Positions 27,327 to 37,834 of a stretch of DNA of 64,000 bases are shown here, piece by piece. Under the pieces are notes generated by a model that worked only from the letters and a program-made list of their open reading frames with translations, ran no database searches and was not told where the DNA came from. The position numbers and the translations under genes were made by a program. Numbering within the stretch: the first letter of the stretch is position 1; the number at the start of each line of letters is the position of its first letter. Source of the stretch: Methyloferula stellata AR4 (GTDB lineage: Bacteria > Pseudomonadota > Alphaproteobacteria > Rhizobiales > Beijerinckiaceae); NCBI RefSeq assembly GCF_000385335.1, contig NZ_ARWA01000001.1, forward strand, positions 3,736,001 through 3,800,000, written 5' to 3'.

Positions 27327-27769
27327 AGATTTGGACATAGGACCCAAAACTGGGGACCGGTACTGATCCCCGCTGTTGCCGGGATCCGGTTTTGAATGAG
27401 CACGTCGGGCAGGCTCGATTTGATCGGATAATCCGATGCTCACGCAAGGTGGCGAGCGGCGGCTCCTGCCCCGTTTGAGCCATTCCAGAGCTTAGGCTTG
27501 CCCATTTTGCACCTAAACTTGCGTATTTTTAAGAAATCAGCGCTTGACCCTGCAAGCCTTGAATGTGACGCATTTTCCGTGCGGTTGGTCAGCTCGAAAT
27601 CGCCAAAACCGGCCAAGATGAAGCGGCCACCGAAGCTCGGCTGTCCCTTGGATAGATTTTCTCGGGACAGGATGACCTGGGCGATTGCTTGGGACGCGAT
27701 GGCTTGGGGATATAAACGCGCTCCGCAATCGAACTGCCGCTTCCGTTTAAATGCAGTGATCGGGTCTTT
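27327..27769. other. 443-bp intergenic stretch without a recognised gene
   Basis: No reading frame here has family support. There are only weak, imperfect palindromes (around CAAAACTGG and CCGGTTTTG near 27350-27397). The last 50 bp before 27770 must contain the ABC transporter ribosome site, but no strong one is visible. Confidence 0.5.
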
Positions 27770-29887
27770 ATGAAATTCCTCGCCCTCGCCGTCGCTCTTT
27801 TTTCCGTCGCCGCCGCGATCATCGCCCAAAAGACCGGCGAACCGCTGGTCACCTTCATGGCCGCCGTCGGCTTCATTTGCGCCGTCACGACCTATCGCGC
27901 CCATGCGATTTCGAGTTTTTTGAAAATCTTCGCGGCGATTTTCGCAACCGAGACGATCGTTTTCGGGAGCGCCTTTCTCCTCGCGAAGTTGGACCTCTGG
28001 CCGCAAGGATATGAGGATTACCTGCCGCCGGAAAGCATGCCGGTGACCGTCGCCATTTTTGCGATCCTGGTTTATCTGCTGTCCTTCATCCCGGTCGTCC
28101 GCGCGATGACGAAAATAGCCGACCGCTATTTCAACACGGATGAGAAAAACCCGGCGCGCATCTGGCCTCTGCCGTCTTTCACGGGACGCGAGCGGCATAT
28201 AGCGACCAGCATGGTCGTTCTTCTGGTGCTGATCAACCAGGCGCAGGTCGGTATCGACGTGCGCCTGTCGTTTTTCTCACGCGATTGGTTCAATGCGATC
28301 CAGAACAAGGACGAAGCAACTTTCTGGTATCAGCTCTTCACGGTTTTTTGCCCCTGGGCTTTTTGTTACATCGCATCGGCCGTCGTCGAACTGGTCGTCC
28401 AATCGACCCTCGTCATCCGCTGGCGGCGCTGGCTTACGGATTATTATGTCACCCGCTGGCTCGCGGGACATACGCATTACCGCATGTCACTCACGGGCGC
28501 CGGCGCCGATAATCCAGATCAACGTATCTCCGAGGATATAGCGCGCTTCATCGATGGCGGACAGGTCGGCTCCGGCATCTATTCCTTTGCGATCCTTTTG
28601 ATCGCCAAACTGACATCGCTCGTCTCCTTCGCCATTCTTTTGTGGGATCTGTCGGCAAATTTCACGCTTCCCTACACGGCCATCGCGGTCCCTGGTTTTC
28701 TCTTCTGGGTCGCCTTGATCTATGCGGGCGTCGGCACTTTGTTCACGCATCTGATCGGACGGCCTCTCGTCGCCCTATCCTTCGTGCGGCAGCGCTATGA
28801 AGCCGATTTCCGCTTTCAGCTCGCACGGCTGCGCGAATATGCCGAGCAGGTTGCGCTTCTTTCCGGCGAAAATGCCGAACAAAAATCCCTGTTGAAATCC
28901 TTTTCGTTCATCGTCCGAAATTATTTCGACATCATCGGCTGCCGCAAACGACTGATCTCTTTTACGGCTTCCTACGGCCAGCTCAGCCCGTTCATTCCCT
29001 ATATCGTGGCGGCGCCATTCTATTTCGCCGGCAAGATCACCCTCGGCATCATGACGCAGACGGCGCGCGCCTTTGGAAGCGTCAACGACGCGCTGACATT
29101 CTTCGTGACCTATTATGTGTCGCTCGCGGAATTCAAATCGGTCCTCGATCGTCTGACCTCCTTCGATGCCGCGCTCGAACGCGCCCATGCCTATGGCACG
29201 GGCCTGCGCAAGGTTCCCGAGGCTTCGAGCGAGGAAAAAAATCTCGATTTAGCCGCTTTCACTTTGGAGCTGCCGGACGGTCGCGTGATCGTTCAAAGCA
29301 GCGATCTGCAATTTGCCGCGAACGAACCCGTGCTTCTTACCGGGCCGTCCGGCTCCGGCAAATCCACACTGTTTCGCGCAATCTCTGGCATCTGGCCCTT
29401 CGGCGAGGGTACGATCACCCTGCCTGCCAATGTCCGCGTGATGCTCCTGCCGCAAAAACCCTATATTCCAAACGGCAGCCTTAAGGCGGCGGTCACTTAT
29501 CCATCGCAACCGGATGATTTTCACGACGAGGCCATCCGCGAGGTTCTGACCGCGGCTCAGCTCGATCACTTCATCGACAGAATCCACGACGAGGATCGGT
29601 GGTCGCAATGCCTGTCGGGCGGCGAACAGCAGCGCGTCTCTCTCGCCCGCGCCTTACTCGCAAAGCCGGATTGGCTGTTTCTGGACGAAGCGACAGCCGC
29701 CATGGAAGAAACCATGGAAGCCAAGGTCTATGAGATCATCGCCGAGCGCTTACCCAATACGACCGTGGTTTCGATCGGCCATCGCACCAGCCTCGTGCGG
29801 TTCCACAAGCGCTATCTCGACATGCACCCGGCGGGCACCACCGGGCTCTTCACGCCGTCCGAGCATGTCGTGAAGGCGGCGGAATAA
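27770..29887 (+). CDS. SbmA/BclA-like ABC transporter, fused permease and ATPase
   Basis: 705 residues. Two or three extra N-terminal membrane segments precede an ABC_membrane_2 (SbmA/BacA-like) permease region (about 130-440). The C-terminal ATPase has Walker A GPSGSGKST, signature LSGGEQQR and Walker B WLFLDEATAAM. The domain order matches BclA of bradyrhizobia and Rv1819c-type importers of peptides and cobalamin-like compounds. The family imports peptide antibiotics; the natural substrate is unknown. It ends 3 bp before a convergent cytochrome gene. Confidence 0.88.
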   Translation: MKFLALAVALFSVAAAIIAQKTGEPLVTFMAAVGFICAVTTYRAHAISSFLKIFAAIFATETIVFGSAFLLAKLDLWPQGYEDYLPPESMPVTVAIFAILVYLLSFIPVVRAMTKIADRYFNTDEKNPARIWPLPSFTGRERHIATSMVVLLVLINQAQVGIDVRLSFFSRDWFNAIQNKDEATFWYQLFTVFCPWAFCYIASAVVELVVQSTLVIRWRRWLTDYYVTRWLAGHTHYRMSLTGAGADNPDQRISEDIARFIDGGQVGSGIYSFAILLIAKLTSLVSFAILLWDLSANFTLPYTAIAVPGFLFWVALIYAGVGTLFTHLIGRPLVALSFVRQRYEADFRFQLARLREYAEQVALLSGENAEQKSLLKSFSFIVRNYFDIIGCRKRLISFTASYGQLSPFIPYIVAAPFYFAGKITLGIMTQTARAFGSVNDALTFFVTYYVSLAEFKSVLDRLTSFDAALERAHAYGTGLRKVPEASSEEKNLDLAAFTLELPDGRVIVQSSDLQFAANEPVLLTGPSGSGKSTLFRAISGIWPFGEGTITLPANVRVMLLPQKPYIPNGSLKAAVTYPSQPDDFHDEAIREVLTAAQLDHFIDRIHDEDRWSQCLSGGEQQRVSLARALLAKPDWLFLDEATAAMEETMEAKVYEIIAERLPNTTVVSIGHRTSLVRFHKRYLDMHPAGTTGLFTPSEHVVKAAE

Positions 29888-29890
29888 TTT

Positions 29891-30385
29891 TTAAGGCTGG
29901 GGAGCCGACCCCTTCAACGGCGCCAGCGGCGCCGGGGTTCGATGGCGGACCGGCGGGAGCGATTTGAGATAGGTCGCAATCGCCAAGGCGTCGTCTTGGG
30001 TCAGGTCTTTAAATTGCGTCCGCCATGGCATGGCGGGCAACAGGACGCGGCCCAGAGGGGTCTCGCCGCTCTTCAAGGCCTTGACAATATCCTCGGCACT
30101 CCAATCGCCGATACCCGTCTCCTCGTCGGGTGTGATATTCGGCGGATAGAATCGGCCGATATCGGTCACTGGCAGCGCGCGGTCACCGCCGGTCAAGCGT
30201 TTGTCCGCGATGATCTCGCCCTCCGAGTCCCTCGGCGAATGGCAGCCGGCACAGCCGGTGATCTGGACGAGATAGGCGCCTCTCTGCTCGAGCTCCTGCG
30301 TATCGGCGCGCGCCGCCGCCGCCGCCGCGGGCAACGCCATAAGAAACGCAATCACGCCAACCCGCTGCAAGCAAGACATTGCCAT
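29891..30385 (-). CDS. exported c-type cytochrome (monohaem)
   Basis: 164 residues from the ATG at 30385, preceded by GGAGGGG. Signal peptide to about residue 27 (ALPAAAAAARA). The haem-binding motif is CAGCH in QITGCAGCHSPRD; the likely distal Met is in LPAMPWRTQF. The spacing between CxxCH and Met and the motif PPNITPDEETGIGDWS match the periplasmic cytochromes that accept electrons from alcohol or aldehyde dehydrogenases. No partner dehydrogenase is next to it. Confidence 0.88.
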   Translation of the reverse strand: MAMSCLQRVGVIAFLMALPAAAAAARADTQELEQRGAYLVQITGCAGCHSPRDSEGEIIADKRLTGGDRALPVTDIGRFYPPNITPDEETGIGDWSAEDIVKALKSGETPLGRVLLPAMPWRTQFKDLTQDDALAIATYLKSLPPVRHRTPAPLAPLKGSAPQP

Positions 30386-30543
30386 AAGCCCCTCCAATCA
30401 AACCAAAGTCATGCGTCATCGCGGCACCCGCTTCAACGCACGATCTCGTTTAAAAGGTCGGGGATTTTTTGGAATGATACTTTGATTTCGCGCATGGCCG
30501 TTCCAAAAAGCCTTCAACTTTTCAGATCATACATAAAGCCATT

Positions 30544-30567
30544 TCGCTTCTGATAGATCAGAAGCGA
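30544..30567. repeat. palindrome between amidase and cytochrome genes
   Basis: TCGCTTCTGAT, two bases, ATCAGAAGCGA: a perfect 11-bp inverted repeat, 67 bp after the amidase stop on the minus strand. AGCC and GGCT extend it imperfectly. No T-run follows on the minus strand. The 248-bp gap contains nothing else recognisable. Confidence 0.6.
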
Positions 30568-30633
30568 GGCTCCATGATTTTGTTTGACGCGTTTTCTTCA
30601 CACCCACCGGTACCGACTTCGCTCGAAAACGCT

Positions 30634-31386
30634 TTATCGCGGCAGACTCGCGAGAAGCGCGCGCAGCGTTTCGATCGTCGATTGATCGGCAATACCATCG
30701 ACAAGCGCCGGCCGGAAATGGCGCTGGAAGGCCCGCACGACATTTTCGGTTTTGGGCCCATAAAGATTGGAAACGCGCAGGCCGTAGCCATACATGGAGA
30801 GCAGCGCCTGCAGCTTCTCGACTTCGACCCCATGCATGCCGCGCTCAAGGCGGGGGCCCTCTTCGATCGGATGTGGCTTGACATAATGGCCGACGCCGCT
30901 CGCGGCGAGCAAATCCCATGGAAAATATTCGCCGGGATCGGCCTTGCGGTCGGGTGCGACGTCCGAATGGGCGAGAATGCGCGCCGCCGGAATCTGATGG
31001 CGCGCCGCGACGTCCTTGCAGAGTGCAATCACCGCCTCGATCTGCGCTTGCGGAAATGCGGGCGCGCCGCCGTCATGGCCGAGATTGACGATCTCGATTC
31101 CGATCGAGGCCGAATTCATGTCGCGTTCGCCGGCCCAGATCGATTGGCCGGCGTGCCAGGCCCGCCGCAATTCCGGCACAAGCTGAATCACCTGCCCGTC
31201 TTCCGCGATCACATAATGCGCGGAAACCTGGGATGCCGGATCGCAGAGCCATTGCAGCGCGGCCTCGCCCGAAGCCATGCCCGTGTAATGCAAAATGACG
31301 GCATCGACCCGGCCGCTTTTGCGGTCCCCATGGTTCGGCGACGGGCGGACATCGCCGACAAGCAGACTATTCGCGGAAAAACTCAT
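30634..31386 (-). CDS. N-acetylmuramoyl-L-alanine amidase with peptidoglycan-binding domain
   Basis: 250 residues. The amidase_2 domain covers about 20-165 with zinc ligands in ILHYTG (His), WHAGQS (His) and ILAHSDVAPDRKADPGE (His and Asp). A PG_binding_1 domain (MHGVEVEKLQALLSMYGYGL) closes the C-terminus. No clear signal peptide is present, so an AmpD-like cytoplasmic recycling role is more likely than secretion. The ATG at 31386 overlaps the upstream lipoprotein stop (TGATG). Confidence 0.93.
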   Translation of the reverse strand: MSFSANSLLVGDVRPSPNHGDRKSGRVDAVILHYTGMASGEAALQWLCDPASQVSAHYVIAEDGQVIQLVPELRRAWHAGQSIWAGERDMNSASIGIEIVNLGHDGGAPAFPQAQIEAVIALCKDVAARHQIPAARILAHSDVAPDRKADPGEYFPWDLLAASGVGHYVKPHPIEEGPRLERGMHGVEVEKLQALLSMYGYGLRVSNLYGPKTENVVRAFQRHFRPALVDGIADQSTIETLRALLASLPR

Positions 31387-31727
31387 CAATAGCCGTAATA
31401 GCGCACGCAGAAAGGATTGCCGGCCGGATCATAGCCCCAACGCGCGCAGGCCGGCCCGGGCGGAGGAGGCGGCGGATAATAACCCGGCGGGGGCGGAGGG
31501 GGAGGAGCTGGCCGCGTATTGGCGCCGATGATTCCGCCGGTCGCGGCACCCAGTGCCGAGCCGGCGAGAACGGCACCGACGCCGCCGCCGGTCGCGGCGC
31601 CAAGCGCCGCGCCTGTCCCCGCGCCGATGGCAGCACCACTGACCGCGCGTTGCTCCGGCGTATAGCCGCATGCGGCCACAGCCAGCGCGGCGGTGAAAAC
31701 CCCTATTGAAGCCAGCACTTTTCGCAT
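31386..31727 (-). CDS. glycine-zipper lipoprotein
   Basis: 113 residues. A signal peptide with lipobox AVAACG predicts a lipidated Cys at about 20. The middle is a run of small-residue repeats (GAAIGAGTGAALGAATGGG), a glycine zipper that inserts in or lies on the outer membrane. A proline tract with tyrosines (PPPPPPPGYYPPPP) follows, then a WGYDPAGNPFCVRYYGY end. It is coupled to the amidase by an overlapping stop/start, so it may help that enzyme or the envelope. Confidence 0.82.
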   Translation of the reverse strand: MRKVLASIGVFTAALAVAACGYTPEQRAVSGAAIGAGTGAALGAATGGGVGAVLAGSALGAATGGIIGANTRPAPPPPPPPGYYPPPPPPGPACARWGYDPAGNPFCVRYYGY

Positions 31728-31892
31728 GGAAGAACCCTGTTGTTTCCGCAGCTCCCCAGAGGCCCAAACCGACCGATAAGGTCAAGACAAGATCAGGTGG
31801 CGCCGCATCTTTGCGTCAATTCGCGGCATTTTCGACATATCACCTTAACGCTTGATGATTGACCCGCGGGTGCATCCCTCCTATGCCGCTTG

Positions 31893-32294
<402 letters not shown>

Positions 32295-32342
32295 TTTAAA
32301 ATATCGGCCGTCACCGCCGACGCTTGATCTCGCCTAAAAGGC

Positions 32343-35300
32343 TCAGACCAAGCGCCCTGCCGCATGGGCGAGCATCGTATAGACTTTGCCCGTTTCCGAC
32401 GCGAGATAGGATCGCGTGACCGTATCGTCGCGGTCGTCGCGATTCACATCCGACAAAAGCCGTTCGAATTCCTTCACGTAGCGATCAACGGTTTTATGGA
32501 ATTCCGTATCGGTACGGTAGCGGCGGCGGATTTCATCAAATGTCTGCTGGCCGCGCGCGGTATAGAGATGCGGCGAAAACGCGTCGGGCTCGCCTCTCCG
32601 ATAGCGGTCCCAGGCGTCGGCCGCGGCATCCGCATCGATCATCCGGGTAATGTCGAGAGAGATGGTTTCGAGCTCGACGCTGGCCGGCGGCGCATGACGC
32701 GCCGGTCCGCGCGGAATGCCGGCGCGATTGTCCTCCACACGCGCTGGCGCTGACGCCGGCTCGTCGCGCGAGGCACGGGCGAGAAGATCAGACAACCATC
32801 CGCCACCGCGATCAGCAGGAGCGGCCTGCGGACGCGCCGCAGCAGCGGGCGGCAACACCGGCACACGTTGCGGCGGCGGGTCGCGGCGCGGTGCGGGCGC
32901 TTCGGGAAGCGGCAGAGGTGCCGGTGCGCGCGTCGCGGCCTCCGGCTTTCTGAACCCGGTCGAAGACCGCTCGGAAAGAACCGGTGCGGCCGACTGTTCG
33001 GCGACATCGAAGGAGCGGCCGGATCTCGTCACGATCTCGGTCAATTCGTTCAGAGCCCGGACCTGATCGAAGACGATGCGGCGCATGGCGGCGGCCTGCT
33101 CCGCCGTCTCCTGCGGAAGATCCGTCACGCTGCGGCGAACTTCGTCGCGCGTCGCATCGAGCTCTTCCTGAATGGTGCGGGCCATGCCGCGCATTTCGGA
33201 AGCCGCGGCCTGGAAACGGTCCGTCGCCTGCCGCATGATCGTGTTCAATTCGGTGTTGGCCTGCTCATAGGCTCCCCGCAAAGCCGAAGCCGTGCGCTCG
33301 CGCTCTTTACCGGTATTGGTGCGGATCTCGCCGAACTGCTGCTCGATCAGACCAGCCGTCGCCTGCGTGGCTTCGGTCAGGAAAGTCCCGATCTCCCTCG
33401 CCCGAGTCTCCGCCTGCTGAAAGGATTCGTCCACCAGAGCGCCGAAGGACTGCATGACGTTTTCGAAATCCTCGCTCTTCGCATTGACCTGCGACAGCAG
33501 GTTTTCGAGCGCGGTGCGGCGTTCGTCGAGCATCTGGTCGAGTTCGCGCTGCGAACGAGCGAGCTCGCCGGCCGAGTAGCTTAAGGATTGCTGATGCCGC
33601 GCGATCGTCTCGGCAAGCGCCTGCGCATCGTTCATCGTCTTGTCGGCGGTCATGTTCAAATGGCCGACATCGGTCGAGACGCGGCTGAAGGCGCTTTGGA
33701 AATCCTGCAGCCGCTCAGACAAGGTCCGCTCGATCGCGATGAAATTAGCGCTGGTATCGCCGATCATCCGTTGCAGCGATTGGCCGCTGAGATGGAGCTT
33801 GTCGATGAGATCGACCAGCTCAGTGCGAAGCCTGTTGCCGGTTTCGGCCAAGGTGCCGACGGAGGCGCCGGCGCCATTCACGAGCGCATCGCGCAATTGT
33901 GCCGAGGATTGATCGATCGCCGCCGTGAGTTCTGTCTGTTTCTGGCCGAGATGCTGGAGGATCGCGCTGCCGCGGTTTTCCAGGGTGTGCGTGACGATTT
34001 CACCGACGCTGGTCATTTCCCTGGCGATTTCGCCGCCACGCGCGGTCAGGATTTCGACAAGCCCGGTGCCTTTCGTGTCGAACAGCGTATGCAGGGCACC
34101 CGTATGACCGGCCAGCAATTCGTGCAATTGGCGGCCGCGTTCGCCAAGCGACCCATCGAGCTCCACCAGGCGGTTGGCGAGCGCCGTCGCGATCTCGTTG
34201 ACGCGGCCCGTTAATACGCTGCCGATTTCGCTCGTCCGGCCGGCCAGAGTCGAGTCGAGATCGAGGATCGCCTGAGCAAGCGCGTTCCTGACCTCCTCGG
34301 TACGGCCAGACAGCAATTGACCCAGTTCGCCGGTCTCGCGATCGAGAACGGCGCGCATATTGGCCGCATGATCGCCGAGAGTTTGATTGAGTTCGGTTGC
34401 CCGCGCGACGAGACTGTCGGCGACGGCATGGCCGCGGGCGTCGAGTTCGCCCGAGACCGTATCGAGCCTGCTGACGACCCGGTCTTCGAAGAGCGAAATA
34501 CGATTGTCGAGCGTATCGGCGATCTCGATCGCCCGGTCGCCCAGCACCTGGTTCACCTCGTCGGCCTTGTCGGACAATGTCGCCGTCAGAGCCGTCGAGC
34601 GGCTGGTGAGAATGGCTCCGATTTCCGCCGCCTTCATATCGAGGGCTTGGGTCACGTCCCGGCCGCCGTCGCCCAGAACTTTGGCGATTTCGATCGCACG
34701 GCTTGCCAAAGCCTCGTTGAGCGCGCGGGCGCGCGTCTCGAGTCCGGTGTCGATCCGCGCCACCAAAGTCTCGAGGAGCTGAGCGATTTCTTGAGTCTTG
34801 GCCGAAGTCTTGTCGTCGAAGGCGTCGATCTGCGTCGTGAACACATGCGCGGTTTCTTCGGCGCGCTCGCCGAGCTTCGTGTTCAGCGCATCGCCATGCA
34901 CGGTCAGCACATTTTCGATCGCTTCGAGCCGGTCGGCGAGCGTCGCCGTAAAGCGCTCGGCATGGGCGCCGAAATCGTTGACGGCGCCGGCGCCCTGCAC
35001 GGTGAACATTTCCTCCGCGCGGCCGAAAAGGTCGGACAGATTGGCCGTGAGCTGTTCCGTATAGGCGTCGAGATTGGCGAGGACGCCGTTCCCCTGCGCA
35101 CCGAACAATTCTTGGACCCGGCTGAAATGGTCGGTCAGAGTCGCCGCGAGTTGCTCGGTGTGGGCGTCGAGTGCCTGCGTAACCGAACCGCTCTGGGAAC
35201 CGAACAATTGGTCAATACGGTCGAAATAATGCGACAGCGTCGACGAGAGACCTCGCGCGTGCACATCGAGATTGTCGGCGACCGCGTTACCCGTTGCCTT

Positions 35301-37562
35301 GAACACGTCGTCCATATGCTGCGAATGATCGGTCAGCGTCGAGGTCAGCCGGTCGGTGTGAGTATCAAGTCCGGAAATCAAGGCGCGCTGCCGCTCGTCG
35401 AAGAGACCTTCGACGCGCGCAAACGCCTCCGACAGCGCCGACATGAACCGCTCGCTGTGGGAATCGATACGCTCGACAACCGAACCGCCCTGGCCGCCGA
35501 ATATCTCTTCAGCCCGAACAAACAAGGTGGTCAGGGACGACGTCAAATATTCCGTATGGGCATCGAGATTTTCAGCCAGCGCATTGCCGCCATTGACGAA
35601 GGTTTCTTGGAACCCTGTGAGGCGGTCGGCCAGATGTTCGTTGATTCTGTCGCTATGCATCGCGAGTGCGCTGATCGCCTCGTGCGCGACCTCGCCGAAC
35701 CTCTCGTTGAGGTCGCGGGTCTGATAGGCGATCGCTTCGATTGCCTGCCCGGCGCTCGTCTCGAATGTTTCCTGCATCGCGCCGGCGTGGCTTGCCAGAG
35801 CGGCCGCGGTCTCTTCGGCGACGGTGGAGAATCTCTGGTGCAATGCTTCGCCATGCTGCACGAATTGCGTCTGCAAATCGTTCAGCTTGTCATTGAGGTC
35901 GCGGGTTTGGAAGCTGATGGCCTCGATCGCCTGTCCGGCGCTCGTCTCGAATGTTTCCTGCATCGCGCCGGCATGGCTGGCGAGCGCGGCAGCCGTCTCT
36001 TCGGCGACGGCGGCAAATCTTTGCTGCAAGCCTTCGCCATGCAGCTCGAACTGCGATTGCAGATGCGCATGGCTTTCATCGATGAGCGCCGAAAGGCTGG
36101 CGGCGGATGTGTCGAACATCTCGCGCGCGGCGGCGGTGCGCTCTTCGAACGTGCCGGCGATCTGGGTGCCCACCTCCGACAAATTGGCATGCAGGTTCGG
36201 GCCGTGAACCGTCACGATTTCATGCAGCCTTTCGCCGACTTCGGCGAGCTGTGCCGTCAGGCTTTCGCCGCGCGAAGAGATCGTATCGGCAATATGCGCG
36301 CCGGTTTCATCCAGCCGTTGCGCCACCTCATTGCCGCGCATGCTGAGATCGGTTGCCAGCACATCGCTGGTCTGCGCCAGACTGGCGGCAACTTCGTTGC
36401 CAGTATGGGCCAGCCGGTTGAGAATATCCTCGCCGCGCGCCGACAATTGCTCGGCAAGCTCAGTGCCGGACCGGCTCATGGCGATGCGGATTTCCTCGCC
36501 TTTGGCGCCGAGGGAAGCCATCACGCGGCCGCCGGCGTCGCCAACGCTTTCCGCGAGCTTCGCCGAAGCCGTGTCGAGTTCCCGCGAAAACGACTCGTGT
36601 GCGCCCGAAATCGCGTTGCGCACCCGGTCGGCATTCACAAGAAGCGATTCACGCTCGGAGGACAATTCATCGATCAACGCCCGAATGCGGCGTTCATTAT
36701 CGCCATAAGAGCGTTCCATATTGGACACTTCGGAACGCACGAGCGTTTCGAGTTCGCCGGCACGCGCCAGCGCGCGCTCGATGCCGTCGCCCATGGAGGC
36801 GACCTCACGGCGGATCGCTTGCGACAAAGTCACCATTTGCTCGGTCGCCGACCCTTCGGGTTCGGCCAGGCGCAAAGCAACTTCCGTCATGGAGCGCGCG
36901 GTCTGACGCATTTCCTGCGCCCGTCTCGCCATGGTTGCCGTGACGAAGAAGAAGATCACCGGTCCGACGATAGCGAGAAGATAAAGCGCCATTTGCGAAC
37001 GCGGAACATCCGCGCTTTCGCCGAAGAAACTCGCCCAATTCGTCCAGGCGTAGACACCCCACAGGCCGATCCAGAGGGCCGAGAGGACAGCCGCGACAAT
37101 GGTCGGCGTGCGGCTTGGCCGGACCTGAAGCGCACGCAGGATCTGGCCGACCGAATGGCGATCGTCATTCGCCGGCATCGCAGAGGGTACGACGCCGCCG
37201 ACCGGCGCATGCGGTTCGGCTCCGGCCGGCGGCGTAACTGGAGAGGATACGGGCACAGCCGTGCCGAAGGCAGGCGCCTTTTCGATCTCCGGCAGGCGCG
37301 GCGTATTTTTGGCGCCTGCGGAAGCCTCGTCGGAAGCACTCAAGACCGGCGGCTTGACCGGCGGCGCGGCGGATTTGCCCGGATTTTTGGCGATGACCTT
37401 ATCCGGGACCCATTTGCGCAATTCGGACGTGTTCTTGTCAGCCGTTTCGACCGGATTGACCGCGGACTCGGCCTCTCCAGGCGGCCCAACGAGGTTCAAA
37501 GCCTCCTCGATCGCCGACAAAGCCGCGGCGGCAGGATCTTGAGCTTTGCCGGGATTGGCCAT
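32343..37562 (-). CDS. giant coiled-coil membrane protein, growth-pole-ring (GPR/RgsE)-like
   Basis: 1739 residues from the ATG at 37562 (MANPGKAQDPA), which has AAGGGG upstream. A Pro/Ala-rich cytoplasmic lead of about 145 residues is followed by two membrane spans (about 150-174 and 190-212), then some 1300 residues of apolipoprotein-like helical repeats, a Pro-rich linker, and a conserved end (WDRYRRGEPDAFSPHLYTAR ... YVKEFERLL). Length, topology and repeats fit the Agrobacterium GPR / Sinorhizobium RgsE scaffold at the growing pole; that identity is inferred. A 62-residue unit occurs as two nearly identical copies (DNA offset 186 bp near 35761 and 35947). Confidence 0.8.
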   Translation of the reverse strand: MANPGKAQDPAAAALSAIEEALNLVGPPGEAESAVNPVETADKNTSELRKWVPDKVIAKNPGKSAAPPVKPPVLSASDEASAGAKNTPRLPEIEKAPAFGTAVPVSSPVTPPAGAEPHAPVGGVVPSAMPANDDRHSVGQILRALQVRPSRTPTIVAAVLSALWIGLWGVYAWTNWASFFGESADVPRSQMALYLLAIVGPVIFFFVTATMARRAQEMRQTARSMTEVALRLAEPEGSATEQMVTLSQAIRREVASMGDGIERALARAGELETLVRSEVSNMERSYGDNERRIRALIDELSSERESLLVNADRVRNAISGAHESFSRELDTASAKLAESVGDAGGRVMASLGAKGEEIRIAMSRSGTELAEQLSARGEDILNRLAHTGNEVAASLAQTSDVLATDLSMRGNEVAQRLDETGAHIADTISSRGESLTAQLAEVGERLHEIVTVHGPNLHANLSEVGTQIAGTFEERTAAAREMFDTSAASLSALIDESHAHLQSQFELHGEGLQQRFAAVAEETAAALASHAGAMQETFETSAGQAIEAISFQTRDLNDKLNDLQTQFVQHGEALHQRFSTVAEETAAALASHAGAMQETFETSAGQAIEAIAYQTRDLNERFGEVAHEAISALAMHSDRINEHLADRLTGFQETFVNGGNALAENLDAHTEYLTSSLTTLFVRAEEIFGGQGGSVVERIDSHSERFMSALSEAFARVEGLFDERQRALISGLDTHTDRLTSTLTDHSQHMDDVFKATGNAVADNLDVHARGLSSTLSHYFDRIDQLFGSQSGSVTQALDAHTEQLAATLTDHFSRVQELFGAQGNGVLANLDAYTEQLTANLSDLFGRAEEMFTVQGAGAVNDFGAHAERFTATLADRLEAIENVLTVHGDALNTKLGERAEETAHVFTTQIDAFDDKTSAKTQEIAQLLETLVARIDTGLETRARALNEALASRAIEIAKVLGDGGRDVTQALDMKAAEIGAILTSRSTALTATLSDKADEVNQVLGDRAIEIADTLDNRISLFEDRVVSRLDTVSGELDARGHAVADSLVARATELNQTLGDHAANMRAVLDRETGELGQLLSGRTEEVRNALAQAILDLDSTLAGRTSEIGSVLTGRVNEIATALANRLVELDGSLGERGRQLHELLAGHTGALHTLFDTKGTGLVEILTARGGEIAREMTSVGEIVTHTLENRGSAILQHLGQKQTELTAAIDQSSAQLRDALVNGAGASVGTLAETGNRLRTELVDLIDKLHLSGQSLQRMIGDTSANFIAIERTLSERLQDFQSAFSRVSTDVGHLNMTADKTMNDAQALAETIARHQQSLSYSAGELARSQRELDQMLDERRTALENLLSQVNAKSEDFENVMQSFGALVDESFQQAETRAREIGTFLTEATQATAGLIEQQFGEIRTNTGKERERTASALRGAYEQANTELNTIMRQATDRFQAAASEMRGMARTIQEELDATRDEVRRSVTDLPQETAEQAAAMRRIVFDQVRALNELTEIVTRSGRSFDVAEQSAAPVLSERSSTGFRKPEAATRAPAPLPLPEAPAPRRDPPPQRVPVLPPAAAARPQAAPADRGGGWLSDLLARASRDEPASAPARVEDNRAGIPRGPARHAPPASVELETISLDITRMIDADAAADAWDRYRRGEPDAFSPHLYTARGQQTFDEIRRRYRTDTEFHKTVDRYVKEFERLLSDVNRDDRDDTVTRSYLASETGKVYTMLAHAAGRLV
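35755..36022 (-). repeat. 186-bp offset duplication inside the giant gene
   Basis: The stretch starting CTCGTCTCGAATGTTTCCTG at 35755 recurs at 35941, and about 80 bp remain almost identical at both places. The encoded unit contains HAGAMQETFETSAGQAIEA in both copies. The 186-bp offset keeps frame (62 codons). It indicates recent duplication or gene conversion within the repeat array. Confidence 0.8.
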
Positions 37563-37787
37563 TCGATGCCCCTTTTTATAAAGGTCCAGCGCTTCCGACG
37601 TCGCGGCGCTCCGCAATCTGTCGGTCTCTGTTAACCACGCGCCACTCTACCGCGCAGAACAAGGGATTAAAACTAGCCGCGTCGTTTCTTTCCAAACGTC
37701 GTTAACCGAACCGTTACCATAAGTGGACAGAGCCCTTTCCCGCCTCTTTAAAATGGCACACCACAGCAGGAGCACGCAGGCGAAGCC

Positions 37788-37834
37788 TAGAGCGGGATGA
37801 AAATACGCGCGACACTTTTCCTCATCCCGCTCTA
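37788..37834. repeat. intergenic palindrome, AGAGCGGGAT family
   Basis: TAGAGCGGGATGA and TCATCCCGCTCTA are perfect inverted arms around a 21-base centre. The ends match those of the 3878-3966 element. It lies in the divergent region between the giant gene and the Hpt gene. Confidence 0.8.

Noticed and set aside
34317-37634. Long plus-strand reading frame of about 1100 codons opposite the giant gene
   Set aside because: It is the antisense of a high-GC repeat gene, rich in Arg and without any domain; the minus-strand frame has membrane spans, a ribosome site and coherent repeats.
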